Assembly: GCA_965602045.1 (NCBI GenBank)
Contig: CBFCXR010000011.1
Location: 1 to 30,631, forward strand
Direction of reading: 5' to 3'
Source of the DNA: G020354785 sp965602045
GTDB lineage: Bacteria > Bacteroidota > Bacteroidia > Bacteroidales > UBA10428
DNA: 30,631 nt
Shown here: positions 27,373-30,631 of the stretch, one piece after another
Numbering within the stretch: the first letter of the stretch is position 1
Layout: each line of letters begins with the position of its first letter
The notes under the pieces: model-generated
The model's input: the letters and a program-made list of their open reading frames with translations, nothing else
Told to the model about the DNA's origin: nothing
Database searches by the model: none
Translations under genes and position numbers: made by a program

Positions 27373-28836
27373 ATGAAAATATTTAGGAAGATATTTATTG
27401 TAATTTTTTTTATAAGTGTTTATTTTTCATGCAGAAAGGAAAATTTTATTATTAAAGATTCTGCAAAACTTTCATTCTCGACTGATACAATTACTTTTGA
27501 TACTATATTTACAACTATTGGTTCAACAACAAAAAACTTCCGGATTTATAATCCCCATAGCCAGCCGATAAGGATTTCAGATATTTATTTGGCAGGAGGT
27601 GAAAACTCATTTTTCAGATTAAATATTGACGGTGAGATGTCACGAAAAGTTAATAATGTTGAAATACCTTCAAAAGACAGCTTATATATTTTTGTAGAAA
27701 TAACGATTGATCCTTTTGGTGTAAATAATCCGTTGATCGTTAAAGATTCCCTGGTATTTGTTACAAATGGTAATTACCAGGATATCAAGTTGGTTGCATT
27801 TGGACAGGATGTCCATTTAATTAATGGTGAAATAATTGAATCTCAAAACTGGATTGCAGATAAACCTTATCTTATATATAACTCTATGGCAGTGGATACG
27901 GGCCAGGTATTAACAATTGAAGAGGGTACCAAAGTATACTTACATGATCGATCAAGCTTGCTGGTCTGGGGAAAGATCCTGGTAAACGGAGTAAAAGACA
28001 ATCCGGTAATTTTCCAGGGAGACAGGATCGATGAAAATTTCTACGATACAGTTGCCGGGCAATGGGGAACAATTTATATAGATCCTATAAGTAATGATAA
28101 TTCAATAAATTATGCAATTATAAAAAACTCTGTCGCTGGTATTCAGATAGGATTCCCGACGAGCGATAAAATACCATCTGTGGAATTAAAGAATACTATA
28201 ATTCAAAACGTATCATTTATAGGTATTTATGCTTTCGGGGCGAAGATAACTGCCTATAATACTATTATTGCTGACAGTAAGGACTATTTAATTACTCTTT
28301 TAAAGGGGGGTAATTATAATTTCTATCACTGCACCATAAACAACAGAGGTTTACTATGGGAAGGAAGATCTTCGGATGCTTCAGTTGTCATTACAAATGA
28401 ATTTGATAATCCTGAAATTGATTCAACAGGAACTAAAATAGTGTATGTTAAAAGAAATGGAGATCTTGAAGCAGCAAATTTTGTTAATTGCATAATTAAC
28501 GGAACCAGGGAAAATGAATTGCTATTCAGGGACAATGGGGAGAACCTGCTTAACTATAAATTCGATCATTGTTTAATTAAAGAAAATCCTGATTCAGTAG
28601 ATTCGGAAAATCCGAAACATTTTAATAATGTTATATTTAATGAAGATCCGGAATTTATTAATGATTACTCGCGAACAAATTATGATTTTCAGTTAGATAC
28701 TCTTTCACAGGCAAAAGATAATGGAAATCCGGAAATAATAGACGATTATCCGTTTTTGGAATACGATTTCAACGGCAACTCCAGGAGTAATGATGAAGCT
28801 CCTGATATAGGCGCTTTTGAGAGAATAGAACAATAA
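27373..28836 (+). CDS. Lipoprotein with Ig-like N-terminus and right-handed beta-helix
   Basis: Surface- or periplasm-facing lipoprotein, 487 aa from the ATG at 27373; an in-frame GTG at 27364 adds three residues and is less likely. Its signal ends VYFSC (Cys20), followed by RKE. Residues about 30-150 look like an Ig-like domain with repeating beta strands (FDTIFTTIGSTTKNFRIYNPHSQPIRISDIYL). From about 165 onward is a parallel beta-helix with short turns (WIADKPYLIYNSMAVDTG, LLVWGKILVNGVKDNPVIFQG, SINYAIIKNSVAGIQIG). The ending DEAPDIGAFE is the familiar tail of pectate-lyase-like proteins. The enzymatic or binding role is unknown; no active-site motif is obvious. The next gene starts 27 nt later and probably shares the transcript. 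Confidence 0.78.
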   Translation: MKIFRKIFIVIFFISVYFSCRKENFIIKDSAKLSFSTDTITFDTIFTTIGSTTKNFRIYNPHSQPIRISDIYLAGGENSFFRLNIDGEMSRKVNNVEIPSKDSLYIFVEITIDPFGVNNPLIVKDSLVFVTNGNYQDIKLVAFGQDVHLINGEIIESQNWIADKPYLIYNSMAVDTGQVLTIEEGTKVYLHDRSSLLVWGKILVNGVKDNPVIFQGDRIDENFYDTVAGQWGTIYIDPISNDNSINYAIIKNSVAGIQIGFPTSDKIPSVELKNTIIQNVSFIGIYAFGAKITAYNTIIADSKDYLITLLKGGNYNFYHCTINNRGLLWEGRSSDASVVITNEFDNPEIDSTGTKIVYVKRNGDLEAANFVNCIINGTRENELLFRDNGENLLNYKFDHCLIKENPDSVDSENPKHFNNVIFNEDPEFINDYSRTNYDFQLDTLSQAKDNGNPEIIDDYPFLEYDFNGNSRSNDEAPDIGAFERIEQ

Positions 28837-28863
28837 ATATTTTCACGCTATATTATTAATTGG

Positions 28864-29925
28864 ATGTTAATTATTAAGCTTACTACTGTTCTGTTTATTA
28901 TAACTAACTTTCTTTTTATTTCATGTAATAATACCATTTCTCCTGATAAGTCATTTAACAGTTACAACAACAGGGGAGAATATAGAATAATGTTCTATAA
29001 TGTTGAAAATTTCTTTGATATTTATAATGACAGTCTTACGCAAGATGATGAATTTTTACCTGAAGGTGATAAACATTGGAATTATAACCGGTTTACCGAT
29101 AAATTAAATAAAATATATAAAGTTATAATAGCTGTTGGAGGGAATGAAGCTCCGGAAATAATCGGATTATGTGAAATAGAAAACAGGCATGTCCTTAACA
29201 AACTTATCTATAATACTCCATTGTCGAAATACGAATATGAAATAGTACATCAGGACTCACCTGATAATAGAGGAATAGACGTTGCACTATTATTCCGAAA
29301 AGACAAATTAAGTTTGCTGAAAAAAGGCTTCTTTAATATTACTTTTGCCTGGGATTCCCTGAAGAAAACAAGAGATATCCTATACATTAAAGGATTAACG
29401 CCGGGAGAGGATACTCTTCATATTTTTGTTAACCATTGGCCTTCCAGATATAAAGGGCAACTTGAAACCGAATCCTTTAGAATTTATGTTGCATCTGTCT
29501 TAAGAAACAAGATTGATTCAATATTCAATATAAATAAAGAATCCAATATAATTATTACAGGTGATTTTAATGATGAGCCTCAAAATAAAAGTATCAAAGA
29601 AATTCTTTCAGCTGAAACAAATTTTGACACAATCATTTCCAACAAGCTGTACAATCTTTCATCTAATCTGTCGAATAGTACAAAATCCGGCTCTCTTAAA
29701 TATAAATTTGCCTGGGAAATGTTTGATCAATTTATTGTATCCGGTTCTTTGCTTGATTCTGATAAAATATCCACAACACTAAATGATATTCATATTTTTA
29801 ATCCGGATTTTCTCCTGGAAGAAGATAATATATATTCCGGCTACAGGCCTTACAGAACTTATAGAGGATATAAATATACAGGAGGTTTCAGCGATCACCT
29901 GCCAATTTTCCTGGATCTTAATTAG
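28864..29925 (+). CDS. Endonuclease/exonuclease/phosphatase-fold lipoprotein
   Basis: 353 aa with a lipoprotein signal (hydrophobic LTTVLFIITNFLFIS then Cys21). The body is an endonuclease/exonuclease/phosphatase domain. Conserved positions are Asn in MFYNVENFFD, Glu in LCEIENR, His in VNHWPSR, Asp and Asn in GDFND (233-237) and the final His in FSDHLPIF (H345), so the catalytic set looks complete. The family cleaves phosphodiesters or phosphomonoesters of nucleic acids, lipids or other substrates; the substrate is not known here. Attachment to the membrane as a lipoprotein points to work on extracellular or periplasmic phosphoesters. It is 27 nt behind the beta-helix lipoprotein gene. Confidence 0.88.
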   Translation: MLIIKLTTVLFIITNFLFISCNNTISPDKSFNSYNNRGEYRIMFYNVENFFDIYNDSLTQDDEFLPEGDKHWNYNRFTDKLNKIYKVIIAVGGNEAPEIIGLCEIENRHVLNKLIYNTPLSKYEYEIVHQDSPDNRGIDVALLFRKDKLSLLKKGFFNITFAWDSLKKTRDILYIKGLTPGEDTLHIFVNHWPSRYKGQLETESFRIYVASVLRNKIDSIFNINKESNIIITGDFNDEPQNKSIKEILSAETNFDTIISNKLYNLSSNLSNSTKSGSLKYKFAWEMFDQFIVSGSLLDSDKISTTLNDIHIFNPDFLLEEDNIYSGYRPYRTYRGYKYTGGFSDHLPIFLDLN

Positions 29926-29928
29926 TTG

Positions 29929-29959
29929 CTGCCTGCCCGCCAGGCAGGAATCCTTTTTT
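29929..29959 (+). terminator. Possible terminator after the endonuclease-fold gene
   Basis: A GC-rich 7-bp hairpin (CTGCCTG / CAGGCAG with loop CCCGC, 29929-29947) starts 3 nt after the stop codon. A six-T run follows at 29954-29959. The T-run begins six bases beyond the stem, so termination may be modest. The very GC-rich stem also stands out from its AT-rich setting and may be part of a dispersed repeat. Confidence 0.5.
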
Positions 29960-29992
29960 ATCGCTTCCGGATTACAAATCCGAAATAGCGAT
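29960..29992. repeat. Imperfect palindrome with GGATT-ACA-AATCC core
   Basis: Outer arms ATCGCT/AGCGAT and inner arms CGGATT/AATCCG fold around an ACA loop with a small internal mismatch. No T-tract follows. It is part of a dense cluster of palindromes up to 30145. Its sequence is unrelated to the GGT..ACC palindromes next to it. Confidence 0.7.
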
Positions 29993-30000
29993 TTATTGTA

Positions 30001-30023
30001 TGTGGTCGCAATTTGCGACCACA
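30001..30023. repeat. Palindrome copy A (GGTCGCAA-T-TTGCGACC core)
   Basis: Eleven-bp perfect arms (TGTGGTCGCAA / TTGCGACCACA) around a single central T. The 17-nt core GGTCGCAATTTGCGACC resembles the core of the palindrome inside the ORF6N gene at 30446-30476. Confidence 0.85.
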
Positions 30024-30069
30024 TTGTCTTCGTTCTCTTTATATAATTGGATTTTCTTCCGCTCAACTT

Positions 30070-30090
30070 GAGGTGCCAATTTGGTACCTC
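30070..30090. repeat. Palindrome copy B (GGTGCCAA-T-TTGGTACC core)
   Basis: Ten-bp arms (GAGGTGCCAA / TTGGTACCTC) with one G-T pair around a central T. The 11 bases CAACTTGAGGT that enter the left arm (30064-30074) are identical to those entering the palindrome in the ORF6N gene (30445-30455). The inner bases differ on both arms, so pairing is kept. Confidence 0.8.
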
Positions 30091-30114
30091 CAATTTTGAT
30101 TCTACAACCACCTT

Positions 30115-30145
30115 ATTTTAAGGTCGCAAAATGTGATCTTAAAAT
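30115..30145. repeat. Palindrome copy C, next to the ORF6N stop codon
   Basis: Arms ATTTTAAGGTCGCA / TGTGATCTTAAAAT pair over 14 positions, two of them G-T when read on the plus strand, around AAA. It begins 1 nt beyond the ORF6N stop codon and could also act as that gene's transcript end. The GGTCGCA part matches copy A; the other arm is diverged. Confidence 0.7.
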
Positions 30146-30146
30146 A

Positions 30147-30631
30147 TTATTTATAGCCTATCTTTTTGCGATTTTTAAAGTCTAAATCTTCTTGCCTGGT
30201 TTGTTCCAGTTGTTTTATATATTCAAAAATCAGTATTATTTTATCATCCTGTTCATCATCTTTCCTTTCAAGTAGTTCAATTTTTTTCAATACCTCTTTG
30301 TTTACTTCTATTAATTCACGCATACGGATAAATATTTCTATTATTCGTATACTCATCCTTCTTGCCCTGGGGCTTCTGATTACATTAGCGAGCTGCAAAA
30401 TCCCATGTTCTGTAAAGACAAAAGGTAAATATCTTCGACCACCCCAACTTGAGGTCACAAATTGTGACCTCAAGTTTTTAAATTCATCTTCAGTTAATTC
30501 AAACATAAAATGCTTGGGAAAGATATCCATATAACGCCTAACTGCTTGCTTAAGGACTTTTGTTTCTACATCATACAGCTCAGCTAAATCCATATCTATC
30601 ATTACTTTTTTCCCTCTTATTAAAATAATTT
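30147..30631 (-). CDS. ORF6N domain protein, 5' end cut by the window edge
   Basis: Partial gene. A Met occurs at 30602, but the frame stays open to the window end and encodes IILIRGKKV just before it, which is the expected beginning of the ORF6N domain (…IRGxKVMxDxDLAELY), so the true start lies beyond 30631. The visible part has the complete ORF6N DNA-binding-like domain: DLAELYDVETKVLKQAVRR, FPKHFMFELTEDEF, LRSQFVTSSWGGRRYLPFVFTEHG, then LANVIRSPRAR. It ends in a charged coiled coil (about the last 60 residues). The domain is known from phage antirepressor-type proteins and is widespread in Bacteroidota chromosomes with unclear function. A perfect 31-nt palindrome lies within the coding sequence, and related palindromes lie just downstream. 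Confidence 0.88.
   Translation of the reverse strand, partial: IILIRGKKVMIDMDLAELYDVETKVLKQAVRRYMDIFPKHFMFELTEDEFKNLRSQFVTSSWGGRRYLPFVFTEHGILQLANVIRSPRARRMSIRIIEIFIRMRELIEVNKEVLKKIELLERKDDEQDDKIILIFEYIKQLEQTRQEDLDFKNRKKIGYK
30446..30476. repeat. Perfect 31-nt palindrome inside the ORF6N coding sequence
   Basis: Fifteen-bp perfect arms (AACTTGAGGTCACAA / TTGTGACCTCAAGTT) around a central A. On the coding strand it specifies NLRSQFVTSS, part of the conserved ORF6N motif. The core GGTCACAAATTGTGACC shares its outer GGT..CAA and TTG..ACC with copies A and B downstream. Confidence 0.92.

Noticed and set aside
30001..30023. Palindrome copy A as an intrinsic terminator
   Set aside because: Neither strand has a T-tract after the stem, and related palindromes occur nearby and inside a coding sequence, so a terminator does not explain it.
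30166..30534. 122-codon plus-strand frame opposite the ORF6N gene
   Set aside because: The Ser/Ile-rich translation is the shadow of the Glu/Lys-rich coiled coil on the real strand. The minus-strand frame has a clear family match.

Overview
The window comes from the chromosome of an AT-rich member of the Bacteroidota, probably a Bacteroidales/Marinilabiliales-like or related environmental lineage. Three things point there: a type IX secretion (T9SS) locus with PorU, PorV, GldJ and PorP/SprF; promoter-like TAnnTTTG boxes typical of the phylum; and start codons that mostly lack Shine-Dalgarno sequences. It is mostly ordinary, densely packed chromosome. No insertion sequence, CRISPR array or complete prophage is visible, and no gene-free stretch exceeds 300 bases (the longest is 24312-24573).

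Left part (1-6200): a tRNA-Val(UAC) and, on the same (minus) strand, folC and a small nitroreductase. Next comes a plus-strand run of a PIN-PhoH ATPase, a SixA-like histidine phosphatase and polyphosphate kinase Ppk1.

Envelope part (6200-13900): an inositol-monophosphatase family enzyme, an LpxL-type acyltransferase and a family 2 glycosyltransferase form one plus-strand run. They are followed by a minus-strand predicted outer-membrane protein, a plus-strand GT39/ArnT-like membrane glycosyltransferase, a degenerate response-regulator receiver and murF.

T9SS part (13900-23500): gldJ (lipoprotein) and a PorP/SprF-family gene run leftward. From the divergent intergenic region porU (C25 sortase) runs rightward, followed by porV, ispF and a second porV. 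The two porV copies are about 80% identical as proteins (by-eye count) and carry a nearly identical 34-bp upstream block at exactly the same distance from the start codon. PorU and PorV are known to work together at the outer membrane to process and attach secreted cargo, so a second PorV may widen or switch cargo handling.

Right part (23500-30631): a sugar-phosphate nucleotidyltransferase, a lone TolC-type protein with a small barrel protein, a GNAT acetyltransferase, a beta-helix lipoprotein and an endonuclease/exonuclease/phosphatase-fold lipoprotein. Last is an ORF6N-domain gene whose 5' end lies beyond the right edge.

The most unusual signal is at the right end. Five palindromes are packed into about 220 bases downstream of the ORF6N gene. 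Three of them share a core with a perfect 31-nt palindrome inside the ORF6N coding sequence. This suggests a DNA-binding protein, or a small dispersed element, with its own recognition site written into its gene.
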